Assembly: GCF_014333525.1 (NCBI RefSeq)
Contig: NZ_JACSCX010000007.1
Location: 124,001 to 188,000, forward strand
From: Hymenobacter puniceus
GTDB lineage: Bacteria > Bacteroidota > Bacteroidia > Cytophagales > Hymenobacteraceae
Direction of reading: 5' to 3'
Length of the DNA stretch: 64,000 bases
Part shown: in pieces, positions 25,475-35,046 of the stretch
Numbering within the stretch: the stretch's first letter is position 1
Layout of the letters: every line of letters begins with the position of its first letter
Made by a program: the position numbers and the translations under genes
Notes under the pieces: model-generated
The model's input: only the letters and a program-made list of their open reading frames with translations
What the model was told of the DNA's origin: nothing
The model's database searches: none

Positions 25475-25961
25475 TGATGCTGAGTTCGTAGAGGCGGCGC
25501 AGGCAGCCGGCTTTCTGCAGGCGGGCCACGGTGGCATTGGCAAAGCCCATTTTGCCGGCCACCTTCTTGAAATTGTAGCCCCGAAAGTAGAAAAACATCA
25601 ATACCTGCTGGCAGTCGGCCCCGAGTTGGCCAAACAACCCCAGCAGCTGTTGTCGGCGGCCTGCTTCAGCGGCAGGCAGCATGTCGGTAGCGGCTCCGGC
25701 CGTTTGCAGGTTCTGTGCGGCCATGCCATACACGTGGGCCCGCAGATCGGGTGGCAGTTTGGTGAGGCGGCCGTCGGATACCTGGTCGTAGAATTCCAGC
25801 AGCACTGTGCGCAATAGCTCGTGGGCAACGGGTGGCTCCAGCTGGTGCTGGCGCCGGGCCCAGCGCGCGAACAGGTCGCGGTTTTCCTGGTAGAAAGTAA
25901 TTAGAAACGACTGGTTGCCAACGCGCAGATGGGTCAGGGTTTCGGCTAGAGGCTGATTCAC
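25461..25961 (-). CDS. RNA polymerase sigma factor, sigma-70 family (ECF-like)
   Basis: 166 residues from a GTG at 25961 (MNQPLAETLTHL); the frame is open further upstream, but those residues are not sigma-like. Region 2 shows AHELLRTVLLEFYDQV and region 4 LGADCQQVLMFFYFRGYNFK with the helix-turn-helix KVAGKMGFANATVARLQKAG. It is divergent from standard ECF factors but of the right size. The last residues and stop come from a spacer repeat. It pairs with the downstream TPR membrane protein. Confidence 0.82.
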   Translation of the reverse strand: MNQPLAETLTHLRVGNQSFLITFYQENRDLFARWARRQHQLEPPVAHELLRTVLLEFYDQVSDGRLTKLPPDLRAHVYGMAAQNLQTAGAATDMLPAAEAGRRQQLLGLFGQLGADCQQVLMFFYFRGYNFKKVAGKMGFANATVARLQKAGCLRRLYELSIKDSA

Positions 25962-26195
25962 GGGGCCAGAGCAACAAAGACGAAATATGGCCCCGGCCGG
26001 CAGCGGCCTGCCCGGGCGGAACAAGATAACGCAGAAAGTTGGGTTAGCCGCGAAATACGCTGGCCGCGGCAATACCACCTGCCCCGCGTAACCACCCGCA
26101 CCCACCCGCTAGAAAGGGCCTATACCTACTTGTTCTGACGCCCGATACCGGCCGCTGGCGTGGCACCAGAAACCACCTGCGGAGCACACACAAAT

Positions 26196-26228
26196 TTTAT
26201 CGACTGATCAGAAGACCGTGTATATTGA
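26196..26228 (+). promoter_or_regulatory. weak candidate promoter of the subtilisin gene
   Basis: TATATTGA at 26221-26228 is a 6 of 8 match to TAnnTTTG, with TTTA about 20 bases upstream. The 347-base gap 25962-26308 is otherwise AT-richer than its surroundings and holds no gene that I can see. Confidence 0.3.
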
Positions 26229-26308
26229 ACATTAAATCAGCTGTGTATCTTCCCGCTAGCATCCTTTCTTCTCTATAATCTGGTTCCATCTCTACTCCTG
26301 TTTCCTGC

Positions 26309-29300
26309 ATGAAACACCTCTCCTCTCTGGGGCTGGCTGCGGCCCTGAGCCTGGCGCCGCTGCTGGCGCAAGCCCAGGCGCCGCAACCGGCCGGCCGCTA
26401 CACGCTGCGCCTGGCCAGCGGCCCCGTAACGCCCGCCGCCAACTTCGCCGACTGGCTCCGGCAGCCCGCCACTGCTGTGCCCACTGATGTCTGGCAGGGC
26501 CAGGTGTTTCGGGTGCTGCAGTTCGAGCAATTGCCCACGGAGGCACAGAAGGCCACGCTGGCCGCGGCCGGCGTGCGTCTGCTCGACTACCTGCCCCGCA
26601 ACGCCTGGACGGCTGCCATGCCGGCCAACCTGCCGCATCAGCGCCTGAGTGGCGTGGGCTTGCGCAGCGTGCAGCCCGTAGCGCCCACCTGGAAACTGGC
26701 CGGCGACCTGGCCCAGAACAAGATTCCAGGCCACATGCGGCGGCCCGGCGGGCTGGTAGAAGTGAACGTGCAGTACTACGCTGTGCTTTCGCCTAACCAG
26801 GCCGCGCAGGCTTTGCGCCAAAGCGGATTTCAGGAAGCTGGCAAGCCAATGTTTGAGCAGCAGCTGCGCGTATTGTGCCGCGAGGCCGACATTGCCCGCG
26901 TAGCCGCCTTGCCATGGGTGAGTGCCGTGGAGCCGGCCACGCCGCCTGCCGAACCCGAGAACTTTCGGGGCCGCACCGACCACCGCGCCAACGCCATCAG
27001 CACCGACTACGGCGCCGGCCGCCACTACGACGGCCGCGGCGTAACCGTGGGCCACGGCGACGACGGCCGTATCGGGCCGCACATCGACTTTCAGGGCCGC
27101 GTAGACCAGAGTGCGGCCGGAGCCAGCGCCGGCAACCACGGCGACCATGTGGCCGGCATCATTATGGGCGCCGGCAACATGGACCCGCGGGTACGCGGCA
27201 ATGCTACGGCAGCTTTCAACCAGTACTTTTCTTACCCCGGCAACCTCACCAACACGCCCACCGCCTACGCTGGCCCGCGCAAGATGCGCGTAACAAACTC
27301 CAGCTACGGCGACGGCAACAACGCCGGCTACACCAGCTTCACGCGCACCGTCGATCAGCAGACGCGCCAGCGGCCGTACCTGCTGCACGTATTTTCCTCG
27401 GGTAACTCCGGTACTTCCGACTTCGGCTACGGCGCCGGGCCAGGCTGGGGAAACATCACAGGCGGCCACAAAATGGGCAAGAACGTGGTGACCGTGGGCA
27501 ACCTCACGTATACCGATGCCCTGGCTGGCTCCAGCAGCCGCGGCCCGGCCAAAGACGGCCGCATCAAGCCCGACATCTGCGCCGTGGGCACCAGTGTCAC
27601 GTCTACTGTCGACCCCAACACCTACGCCGTATTTACGGGCACGAGCATGGCCGCGCCCGGTGTGGCCGGTGTTACGGCCCAGCTGGTGCAGGCCTACCGC
27701 AGCATCAACAGCCAGCAGGAAGCGCCCGGCGCGCTGCTGAAAGCGGCCATGATGAACACCGCCGAAGACCTCGGCAACCCCGGCCCCGACTTCCGCTTCG
27801 GCTACGGCCGCGTGAATGCGCTCCGGGCCGTGCGGGTGCTGGAGCAGCGCACCTACCTGAAAGACTCCCTAACGACGGGCCAAACCAAAACCCACACCAT
27901 TGCAGTGCCAGCCGGCAAAAAGGAGCTACGCGTGATGGTGTACTGGCACGACTACGAAGGCACCATCAACTCCACCGAAAACCTCGTCAATGATCTGAAC
28001 ATGCAGGTGGCACAACCCGGCGGCGGCAGCTTGCAGCCGTGGGTGCTCGACCACCGGCCTACCGCGGCGCAACTCAACGCCAACGCCGTGCGCGGCCTCG
28101 ACTCACTCAACAACGTGGAGCAGGTGACCGTGACGGAGCCGGCTGCCGGCAACTATACCGTGACCGTACGCGGGGCGGCTGTTCCTCAGGGCCCCCAGAC
28201 CTATTACTTGGTATATAGCTACCTCGAAGACGGCGTGGAGCTGACCTACCCGCTAGGCGGGGAAGGCCTGGTACCCGGCGAGAATGAAGTAATCCGCTGG
28301 GATGCTCCGGCCGGCTCCGCCACGTTTGCGCTGGACTACTCCACCGACAATGGCGCCACCTGGCTCCCGATTTCCACCACCGTAGCCGCCACCGCCCGCC
28401 ACTTCGACTGGACAGTACCGGCCGGCGTGGCCTCTGGCCGCGTGAAAGTGCGCGTGACGCGCGGCGCGGCCAGCAGCCAATCAATAGTGCCGCTCACGGT
28501 GTCGGCGCTGCCCGGCAACCTGCGCCTGGGCTACGTGTGCCAGAACGAGGTGAAGCTGCAGTGGGACACGCTGACGACGGCCTCGGCCTACATTGTATAT
28601 AAGCTGGGTGCTGAGTCCATGGACTCGGTGACGACTGTGACGCGCACTTCCGTGGTGCTGCCGGGGCTGGGTTCCGGCTCCGAGCAGTGGTACAGCGTGC
28701 GCGCCATCCGGGCTTCGGATGGGTTGCGCAGCCGCCGCACCCGCGCCCTCAACCAGCCGGCGCGCCTGCTCAACTGCCCTGGCCCACCACTTATTGCGTT
28801 TGAAGCCAGCCGCACGTTGGTTTGCCCTGGCGTGCCCGTCACCATCACCGACCAAAGCCAGTCGTTCCCAACCAGCTGGACCTGGTCGGTTTCGCCCAGC
28901 GCGGGCGTCACGTTTGTGGGCGGCACGAGTGCCAGCTCGCAAAACCCGCAGCTGCAGTTTGCCAACCCTGGCACCTACAGCGTCACGCTGCTGGCCAGCA
29001 ACAGCTATGGCCCCACTACGGCCACCCGCCCGGCGCTCATCACCGTCACGCTGGGACAGGCCCTGCCAATGGTGCAGAACTTCCGCACCAGCACTTTCCC
29101 GCCCGCAGGCTGGCAGGTAGTAAATCCTAGCGCCACCTCCAACTTCCGCTGGCAGCTTAGCCGCTCGGCCGTAATGGGTCCTGACACGCTGGTGCGCGCC
29201 GTGCCGATGTCCAACGATTACGCCAACGCCGCCCGTGGCACCGAAGACTACCTTATTACCCCGCCGCTGGATTTGAGCACGGCCCCCACCACCGCCAACA

Positions 29301-29908
29301 CGGTGCGCCTGACTTTCTCGGTGGCATATGCCGCCTACAGCGCCACCTATTTCGACGGTATTCGGGTGGACATGAGCACCGACTGCGGCGCCACGTTCCA
29401 GCCCACCGGCTACCTCAAGCGCGGCACGGCGCTGGCCACGATTCCTACCTTCCAAACCAGCGAGTGGGAGCCAACGCAGCCCGGCCAGTGGCGCCAGGAA
29501 ACCGTGGACCTGCCCGGCCTGCTCACGGCGGGCGGCACGCGCCCGGCCAATGTGCTGGTGCGCTTCACCAACCTCAACGACTATGGCAACAACCTCTATC
29601 TGAGCAATGTGCGCCTACGCACGCTGCAGGTATTGGGCACCGCCAGCCGCAACGCCAACCTGGGCTTGCTGAGTGCCTATCCGGTACCCTTCACGCAGGA
29701 GCTGACCGTGCAGCTGGCCCCTAACAAGGCCGGGGCAGCCACGCTGCAATTGCTCGATGCCTTGGGCCGCACCGTTCGGGAAGAAGCAGTACTGCTGCGC
29801 GCCGGCGCTCAGCAGCACACGCTGGCTACCGGCTCGCTGCCGGCCGGCGTATACACGCTACGCCTGCGCACCAGCGCTGGCACGCAGCAGCTGAAAGTGG
29901 TGAAGTAA
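26309..29908 (+). CDS. secreted subtilisin-like serine protease with T9SS sorting domain
   Basis: 1199 residues. The signal peptide ends near AQAQ. The S8 domain has its triad in VGHGDDG (Asp, about 248), NHGDHVAGI (His, about 279) and FTGTSMAAPGVAG (Ser, about 446). A P-domain-like beta module follows (about 515-640), then fibronectin-like and PKD-like segments (about 850-905), a choice-of-anchor-type region with SNFRWQLS and DYLITPPLDL, and a type IX secretion C-terminal domain (about 1120-1199: AYPVPFTQELTVQL, LPAGVYTLRLRT). It is probably exported through the outer membrane by T9SS and degrades extracellular protein. Confidence 0.95.
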   Translation: MKHLSSLGLAAALSLAPLLAQAQAPQPAGRYTLRLASGPVTPAANFADWLRQPATAVPTDVWQGQVFRVLQFEQLPTEAQKATLAAAGVRLLDYLPRNAWTAAMPANLPHQRLSGVGLRSVQPVAPTWKLAGDLAQNKIPGHMRRPGGLVEVNVQYYAVLSPNQAAQALRQSGFQEAGKPMFEQQLRVLCREADIARVAALPWVSAVEPATPPAEPENFRGRTDHRANAISTDYGAGRHYDGRGVTVGHGDDGRIGPHIDFQGRVDQSAAGASAGNHGDHVAGIIMGAGNMDPRVRGNATAAFNQYFSYPGNLTNTPTAYAGPRKMRVTNSSYGDGNNAGYTSFTRTVDQQTRQRPYLLHVFSSGNSGTSDFGYGAGPGWGNITGGHKMGKNVVTVGNLTYTDALAGSSSRGPAKDGRIKPDICAVGTSVTSTVDPNTYAVFTGTSMAAPGVAGVTAQLVQAYRSINSQQEAPGALLKAAMMNTAEDLGNPGPDFRFGYGRVNALRAVRVLEQRTYLKDSLTTGQTKTHTIAVPAGKKELRVMVYWHDYEGTINSTENLVNDLNMQVAQPGGGSLQPWVLDHRPTAAQLNANAVRGLDSLNNVEQVTVTEPAAGNYTVTVRGAAVPQGPQTYYLVYSYLEDGVELTYPLGGEGLVPGENEVIRWDAPAGSATFALDYSTDNGATWLPISTTVAATARHFDWTVPAGVASGRVKVRVTRGAASSQSIVPLTVSALPGNLRLGYVCQNEVKLQWDTLTTASAYIVYKLGAESMDSVTTVTRTSVVLPGLGSGSEQWYSVRAIRASDGLRSRRTRALNQPARLLNCPGPPLIAFEASRTLVCPGVPVTITDQSQSFPTSWTWSVSPSAGVTFVGGTSASSQNPQLQFANPGTYSVTLLASNSYGPTTATRPALITVTLGQALPMVQNFRTSTFPPAGWQVVNPSATSNFRWQLSRSAVMGPDTLVRAVPMSNDYANAARGTEDYLITPPLDLSTAPTTANTVRLTFSVAYAAYSATYFDGIRVDMSTDCGATFQPTGYLKRGTALATIPTFQTSEWEPTQPGQWRQETVDLPGLLTAGGTRPANVLVRFTNLNDYGNNLYLSNVRLRTLQVLGTASRNANLGLLSAYPVPFTQELTVQLAPNKAGAATLQLLDALGRTVREEAVLLRAGAQQHTLATGSLPAGVYTLRLRTSAGTQQLKVVK

Positions 29909-29990
29909 GAAGACCTGGTTCTGATTCAACGCCTGCGGCGCCTGAACAGGACGGTACTATAAAGCAAAACGTGCCTCGGCGCGTCTACCG

Positions 29991-30018
29991 GAAAGCGCCT
30001 CCCGTTGGGGGCGCTTTC
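29991..30018 (+). terminator. hairpin terminator
   Basis: GAAAGCGCCTCCC pairs with GGGGGCGCTTTC (one bulged T) around GTT, followed by TTTGTTG. It is located 83 bases after the protease stop. Confidence 0.7.
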
Positions 30019-30073
30019 TTTGTTGAAGAATAGTCGGGAACTTACCTGCCTGCTTCGCCTTTCCCTTTTTGTT

Positions 30074-31480
30074 ATGGCTGCTAACCTGACTCCTGCCGAT
30101 TTTTCCGTGGTGCCCACGTTCGAGGGCCTGCCCGCGCCGGTGCTGGACTGGCTGCTGGCCCACGGCGAGCGGCGCGAGTTTAACCCCAACGAAATCGTAT
30201 TGGAACCCGGCTCTGCCGCCGAGTTCATGCTGGTGCTGCTGCAGGGGGGCCTGCAATTCTACGTTCTTCGTAATGGCCAGCCTGAGCCTGCTTTTCGCCT
30301 CGATACCGGCCAGGTTAGCGGGGTGCTGCCGTACTCGCGCATGCAAACCAGCAAGGCCCGGGGCGTGGCGGTGGGCCAGCTGGTAATGTATACGCTGCAC
30401 CGCGACCTTTTTCCGGAATTGGAGCAGGTGAGCCCGGAGCTGGTGCAGCGGCTGGTGGCGCTGATGAGCGACCGGGCCCGCCTGGAAACCCGCGGCCAGG
30501 AGCGCGACGACAAGCTGCGGGCCCTGGGCAAGCTCTCGGCGGGCCTGGCACACGAGCTCAACAACCCCGCCGCCGCCATTGTGCGCGCCGCCGAAGCCCT
30601 CAACCAGCACCTGCGCGCTTCCCCCACGCTGATGCGCAACCTGCTGCAGCACTGCCCCGAACCTGCTGCCCTCGACCAGCTCACAGCCCTCGCCCTGGCC
30701 CCGCCCGCCGACGGCCCGCCCCTCTCCGGCCTGGCCCGCGCCGACCGTGAAGACGAGCTATTGAGTTGGCTGGAAGATCAACAGGTACCTGATTCGTATG
30801 CGCTGGTGGAGGGTTTGCTGAACGCGGGCCTCATGGTTCCGCAGCTGGCTGAGGCGGTGGAAGGTCTGCCACCCGCTGCCCGGCCGGCCGCGCTGGCCTG
30901 GCTGGAAGCCAAGCTGGCCTCGCTGCGCCTCGTGCACGACGTGCAGGAAGCCGGTGGCCGCATCAGCACGCTGGTGCAGAACGTGAAAACCTACTCCCAC
31001 ATGGACCGCGCCGTCGACTTCGCCCCCTTGGACGTGCACGCCGGCCTCGACAGCACCGTGAACATGCTGGGCTTCGCACTGCGCGAAAAGAACATCCAGC
31101 TGGTGCGCGACTACGCGCCCGATTTGCCGCCAGTACGCGGGCAGGTGAGCAGCCTCAATCAGGTCTGGACCAACCTGCTCGACAACGCCATTTCGGCTCT
31201 GCCATCGGGCGGCAAAATCACGCTTCGCACCTTGCGGGAAGGCGACTTTGTACGGGTGTTCGTCATCGACAACGGGCCTGGGATTCTGCCTGAGGTGCTG
31301 CCACGCATCTTGGAGCCGTTCTTTACCACCAAGCCGGCCGGCGAAGGCTCGGGCCTGGGCCTCGATATTGCGCTGCGTACCGTAGAAAGCCACGGCGGCA
31401 AGCTGGATGTCCGCTCCGAGCCCGGCCACACCGAGTTCTGCGTGTGGCTGCCAGTGGGTGGGGTAGCAGTGTCATCCTGA
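30074..31480 (+). CDS. histidine kinase with cyclic-nucleotide-binding-like sensor domain
   Basis: 468 residues from MAANLTPAD at 30074. Residues 10-125 form a cNMP-binding-like beta barrel (EFNPNEIVLEPGSAAEFMLV). The dimerisation/phosphoacceptor box is SAGLAHELNNPAA (His near 159), followed by an unusually long helical insert and the ATPase motifs DNAISALPSGGK, DNGPGI and GEGSGLGLDIA. It has no membrane segment, so it is a cytoplasmic sensor. The stop codon lies in a spacer repeat. The next gene, 156 bases downstream, encodes its likely partner, a response regulator fused to a flavoprotein. Confidence 0.93.
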   Translation: MAANLTPADFSVVPTFEGLPAPVLDWLLAHGERREFNPNEIVLEPGSAAEFMLVLLQGGLQFYVLRNGQPEPAFRLDTGQVSGVLPYSRMQTSKARGVAVGQLVMYTLHRDLFPELEQVSPELVQRLVALMSDRARLETRGQERDDKLRALGKLSAGLAHELNNPAAAIVRAAEALNQHLRASPTLMRNLLQHCPEPAALDQLTALALAPPADGPPLSGLARADREDELLSWLEDQQVPDSYALVEGLLNAGLMVPQLAEAVEGLPPAARPAALAWLEAKLASLRLVHDVQEAGGRISTLVQNVKTYSHMDRAVDFAPLDVHAGLDSTVNMLGFALREKNIQLVRDYAPDLPPVRGQVSSLNQVWTNLLDNAISALPSGGKITLRTLREGDFVRVFVIDNGPGILPEVLPRILEPFFTTKPAGEGSGLGLDIALRTVESHGGKLDVRSEPGHTEFCVWLPVGGVAVSS

Positions 31481-31610
31481 GGCGTTAGCCGAAGGACCTT
31501 ATAAGAGCAGAACGACATTAACAGAACAGCTCAGCAAACCTCAGCGCAAAACAGTATAACAACGACACGTTCCAACGTGGTAAGGTCCTTCGCTCTGCTC
31601 AGGATGACAG
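31470..31610. repeat. inverted repeat, TGTCATCCTGAG family
   Basis: GTGTCATCCTGAGGCGTTAG and GAAGGACCTTATAA on the left are mirrored by TAAGGTCCTTCGCTCTGC and TCAGGATGACAG on the right. It fills the gap between the kinase and response-regulator genes, and the kinase stop TGA is part of it. Confidence 0.85.
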
Positions 31611-31636
31611 ACGGTTTGCCCACCACCCCTAGCTAC

Positions 31637-33292
31637 ATGGACAAGAAACCGATTATCCTGACCGTGGATGACGATGCGCAGGTACTTAATGCCATTGACC
31701 GGGACTTGCGCGCCGAGTTCCGGCAGAACTACCGCATTCTGCGGGCCGCTTCGGGAGAGGAAGCCCTGGAAACCCTGCGAGAGCTGCTGACCCGCGAAGA
31801 AGAAGTGGCTTTAATCTTGGCCGACCAGCGCATGCCTGGCATGGAAGGCGTGGAGCTGCTGGCTGAGGCCCGCACCGTGTTTCCGGACGCCAAGCGGGTG
31901 CTGCTCACGGCCTACGCCGACACCGAGGCTGCCATCCGGGCCATCAACAACGCCCGCCTCGACCACTACCTGATGAAACCCTGGGACCCGCCCCAGCAGC
32001 TGCTCTACCCCACCCTGCACGATCTGCTGGCTGCCTGGCAGGCTAGCCACCGGCCGCGCTACCGGGGCGTGCGACTGGTGGGGTTTCAATGGTCGCCGCT
32101 CTCCCACGACCTCAAGGATTTTCTGGCCGGCTACATGGTGGCGTATCAGTGGCTGGATTTCGAAACCAACCCCGACGCGCAGGCCCTGCTTGCTGCCAAA
32201 AACCTGACCGCCGCCGACCTGCCCGTAGTGGTGCTGGAAGACGGCACCACGCTGGCCCGGCCCACCGCCACCGAGGTAGCCACCCGCATCGGCCTCACCA
32301 CGCAGGCCACCCAGGAGCTGTATGATGTGGTGGTGATTGGGGCGGGTCCTTCGGGGCTGGCGGCGGCGGTGTATGGCGCTTCCGAGGGCCTGAAAACACT
32401 GATTATCGAGCGACAAACCCCTGGCGGACAAGCCGGAACCTCATCTCGCATTGAAAACTACCTGGGCTTTCCGACGGGCCTGAGCGGGGCCGAGCTGGCG
32501 CACCGCGCCTGGGCGCAGGCCGTACGCCTCGGGGCCGAGTTTCTGGCGCCGCGCGAAGTGACCGAGCTATGCGTGCAGGATGGCTATAAAGTCCTTACCC
32601 TCAATGACGGCAGCACGGTGCGCACCCGCGCCGTCGTGCTCACCACCGGCGTCAGCTACCGCACCCTCGATGTGCCTGGCATGCACCGCTTGAGTGGGGC
32701 CGGCGTGTACTACGGGGCCGCCCGCACCGAGGCCCGCTCCTGCGACGAGCAGGATGTGTACATTGTGGGCGGCGGCAACTCGGCGGGACAGGCGGCCATG
32801 TACCTGGCCACGTATGCGCGGCGCGTGGGCATCGTTATTCGGGGCGAAAACCTGGCGGCGTCCATGTCGGCGTATCTGATTGAGCAGATTGCCAATACGC
32901 CCAACATCGAGATTTTGCCGTTCACGGAAGTAGCGGAAGTGTGCGGCCAGGACCACCTGGAGGCTGTGGTGCTGAAAAGCCGCGGCGAGCTGCGCAAAGT
33001 GCCAGCCCGGGCGCTGTTCGTGTTCATCGGGGCCAAGCCCAGCACAGAGTGGGTGTGCCAGACGGCGCTCTGCGACGGCAAAGGCTTCCTGCTGACCGGC
33101 CGCGACCTGGTGACGGACCCGCGCTACGCCACTGCCTGGAAGCATAACCGGGAGCCTTACCTACTGGAAACCTGCGTGCCCGGCGTATTTGCGGCCGGCG
33201 ACAGCCGGGCCGGGGCCATGGCCCGTGTGGCATCGGCAGTAGGCGAAGGCAGTATGGCCATCAAGTTTGTGCACCAATACCTCGACGAATAG
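31637..33292 (+). CDS. response regulator fused to thioredoxin-reductase-like flavoprotein
   Basis: 551 residues from MDKKPIILTVDDD at 31637. Residues 1-130 are a receiver domain with the acidic pocket VDDD, the phosphoacceptor in ADQRMPGMEG (Asp near 62), a threonine in LTAYAD and the lysine in MKPWDP. A thioredoxin-like linker region follows (about 140-225). Residues 230-551 are a pyridine-nucleotide oxidoreductase with FAD motif GAGPSGLAAA and NAD(P)H motif GGGNSAGQAA. The redox CxxC of thioredoxin reductase is absent: the segment before GGGNSA reads TEARSCDEQDV. The same fusion is known in other bacteria, usually beside a kinase like the one upstream. Confidence 0.93.
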   Translation: MDKKPIILTVDDDAQVLNAIDRDLRAEFRQNYRILRAASGEEALETLRELLTREEEVALILADQRMPGMEGVELLAEARTVFPDAKRVLLTAYADTEAAIRAINNARLDHYLMKPWDPPQQLLYPTLHDLLAAWQASHRPRYRGVRLVGFQWSPLSHDLKDFLAGYMVAYQWLDFETNPDAQALLAAKNLTAADLPVVVLEDGTTLARPTATEVATRIGLTTQATQELYDVVVIGAGPSGLAAAVYGASEGLKTLIIERQTPGGQAGTSSRIENYLGFPTGLSGAELAHRAWAQAVRLGAEFLAPREVTELCVQDGYKVLTLNDGSTVRTRAVVLTTGVSYRTLDVPGMHRLSGAGVYYGAARTEARSCDEQDVYIVGGGNSAGQAAMYLATYARRVGIVIRGENLAASMSAYLIEQIANTPNIEILPFTEVAEVCGQDHLEAVVLKSRGELRKVPARALFVFIGAKPSTEWVCQTALCDGKGFLLTGRDLVTDPRYATAWKHNREPYLLETCVPGVFAAGDSRAGAMARVASAVGEGSMAIKFVHQYLDE

Positions 33293-33529
33293 CTGTCAGT
33301 GGCGGAATTTCTGCTCGGAAACCCGGAATTTATTCGGGCCCATTGCTGACGCTGTTTTCGCCCCGCGTGGGCCTGCCAAACACGCCCCACCGGAAACGCG
33401 GCGTTGGCTATTGGCTTTTCCAAGGCTCCAAATAAGCTTATTTAAAACCACCGGGCCACCCACATAGTATATGTACTTCGGCGCTGTTAGTGCGCCGATG
33501 TGCTGTTTTGCCTGTGTGGGCGCTCTGTT

Positions 33530-34375
33530 ATGGCTTTTTCCTCTACTCTTTCTGATTGGCGCCGCCTGGGTCTGGCGGCCGCCGCCACTGTGCTTTTTAG
33601 CGGCTGCGAGATGCTGGAATTCAGTCCCAACGACTTCCGCGGCCCCGAAGAACTGACCAACCTCACCCAGAAAAAACTCGACCAGCTAGCGGCCCGCCCA
33701 CTGCCGCCCGGCGATACGCTCCGCTTTGTGTTCACCGGCGACTCGCAGCGCTTCTACAATGAGGTGGAAGCACTGGTAGCCAGCGTGAACCGGCAGCCTG
33801 GCGTGTCGCTGATGGTGGTGGCCGGCGACATTTCCGACTTTGGGCTGGCCCGCGAAATGCGCTTGGTGGCCGAACGGCTCAACCGACTAACCATTCCCTA
33901 CCTCACCGTCATCGGCAACCACGACCAGGTGGGCAACGGCCGCGCTGCCTACCAGCAGATTTTCGGGCCCCTGAACTACTCGTTTGTGTACGGCGACACC
34001 AAGTTCATCTTCGTGGACACCAACAGCCGCGAGTACAACTTCAACGGCCGTATTCCGGACGTACCGTGGCTGCAGGGCCAGGTAAATGATCTGCAGGGTG
34101 CGCGGCGGCAAGTGGTGATGTCGCACGTACCGCCTCAGGATGCCGACTTCGACCAGAACCTGATGCCGGCCTACGTCCAGACTCTGGCGGATGCGCCGAA
34201 ACTGGCGTTCAAGCTCAATGGCCACCGCCATAGCTACAGCATCGGCCAGCCTTTCGAGGACGGCGTCACCTACATCAACTCGGCTTCTTTTGAGCGCAAC
34301 GAGTACCTGATTGTTACGCTCTGGAACGACGCCAATGACGAGCCGCAGTTCCGGCTGAAAAAAGTAAGCTTCTGA
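33530..34375 (+). CDS. lipoprotein metallophosphoesterase
   Basis: 281 residues from the ATG at 33530. The signal peptide ends in the lipobox LFSGC (Cys near 25). Calcineurin-type motifs follow in order: FTGDSQRFY, VAGDISDFG, IGNHDQ, MSHVPPQD and NGHRHSY, giving a full two-metal site. It is probably anchored in the periplasm or outer membrane and hydrolyses phosphate esters. The stop overlaps the next start by one base (TGATG), so the two are coupled. The 237-base gap upstream shows no gene. Confidence 0.92.
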   Translation: MAFSSTLSDWRRLGLAAAATVLFSGCEMLEFSPNDFRGPEELTNLTQKKLDQLAARPLPPGDTLRFVFTGDSQRFYNEVEALVASVNRQPGVSLMVVAGDISDFGLAREMRLVAERLNRLTIPYLTVIGNHDQVGNGRAAYQQIFGPLNYSFVYGDTKFIFVDTNSREYNFNGRIPDVPWLQGQVNDLQGARRQVVMSHVPPQDADFDQNLMPAYVQTLADAPKLAFKLNGHRHSYSIGQPFEDGVTYINSASFERNEYLIVTLWNDANDEPQFRLKKVSF

Positions 34376-35001
34376 TGCGCCAGCTGCTACTTCCGCTCCT
34401 AGGCACTGCTTTGCTGGCAACGCCCGCGCTGGCCCAGAATCCACTGGATATACCCAACCCCGACACCGTAGCGCCGCGCCCCTGGTTCCGGCCGCGCCAC
34501 CTGGTGGTGCAGACGGCGGGCGGCATGGGCATGGTGGCGGGCGGCGTAGGCTACAGCTTCCGGCGCGACCGGGCAGAGGCCGATGTGCTGGCAGGCTACG
34601 TGCCCAAAAAACACGCCGGCTCAGCCTTGTCTATTGCCACGCTCAAGTTGCTTTACACACCCTACACGGTACCGCTGAGCGAAAAGCTGGACTGGCGGCC
34701 CCTCACTTTCGGGCCTTACGTGAGCTACACCAACGGCGTAATCAATGACGGAGAGAAAGACCAGTACACCAAAGGATACTACTGGTTTTCGAGAAACACC
34801 CGTGTGGGTGTGCTGCTGGGCGGCCGCCTTAGCTACAAGCGCGCCCCGTCGTTGGCTGGCCACTCACGCCGCGTGTCGGCGTACTACGAGCTGGGCACCA
34901 ACGACTTGTACGTCATCAGCTACTTTGCCAACGGCAACTTCCGCGCCCTCAGCCCCCTTGATATTCTCACGCTTGGGCTGGGCGTGAAAGCCGAGTTCTA
35001 A
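34375..35001 (+). CDS. exported hypothetical protein, probable outer membrane beta protein
   Basis: 208 residues with a signal peptide ending ALAQ. The remainder alternates hydrophobic and polar residues with many aromatic residues (GGVGYSFRRDRAEADVLAGY, GPYVSYTNGVIND, GYYWFSRNTRVGVLLGGRL), which suggests a small beta barrel. I recognise no family. It is translationally coupled to the phosphoesterase before it and may help place it or work in the same envelope process. Confidence 0.8.
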   Translation: MRQLLLPLLGTALLATPALAQNPLDIPNPDTVAPRPWFRPRHLVVQTAGGMGMVAGGVGYSFRRDRAEADVLAGYVPKKHAGSALSIATLKLLYTPYTVPLSEKLDWRPLTFGPYVSYTNGVINDGEKDQYTKGYYWFSRNTRVGVLLGGRLSYKRAPSLAGHSRRVSAYYELGTNDLYVISYFANGNFRALSPLDILTLGLGVKAEF

Positions 35002-35046
35002 CCTCACAGGTAGGCAAGCAGCACCTGTTTTGCAGTAGCCAGGCAG

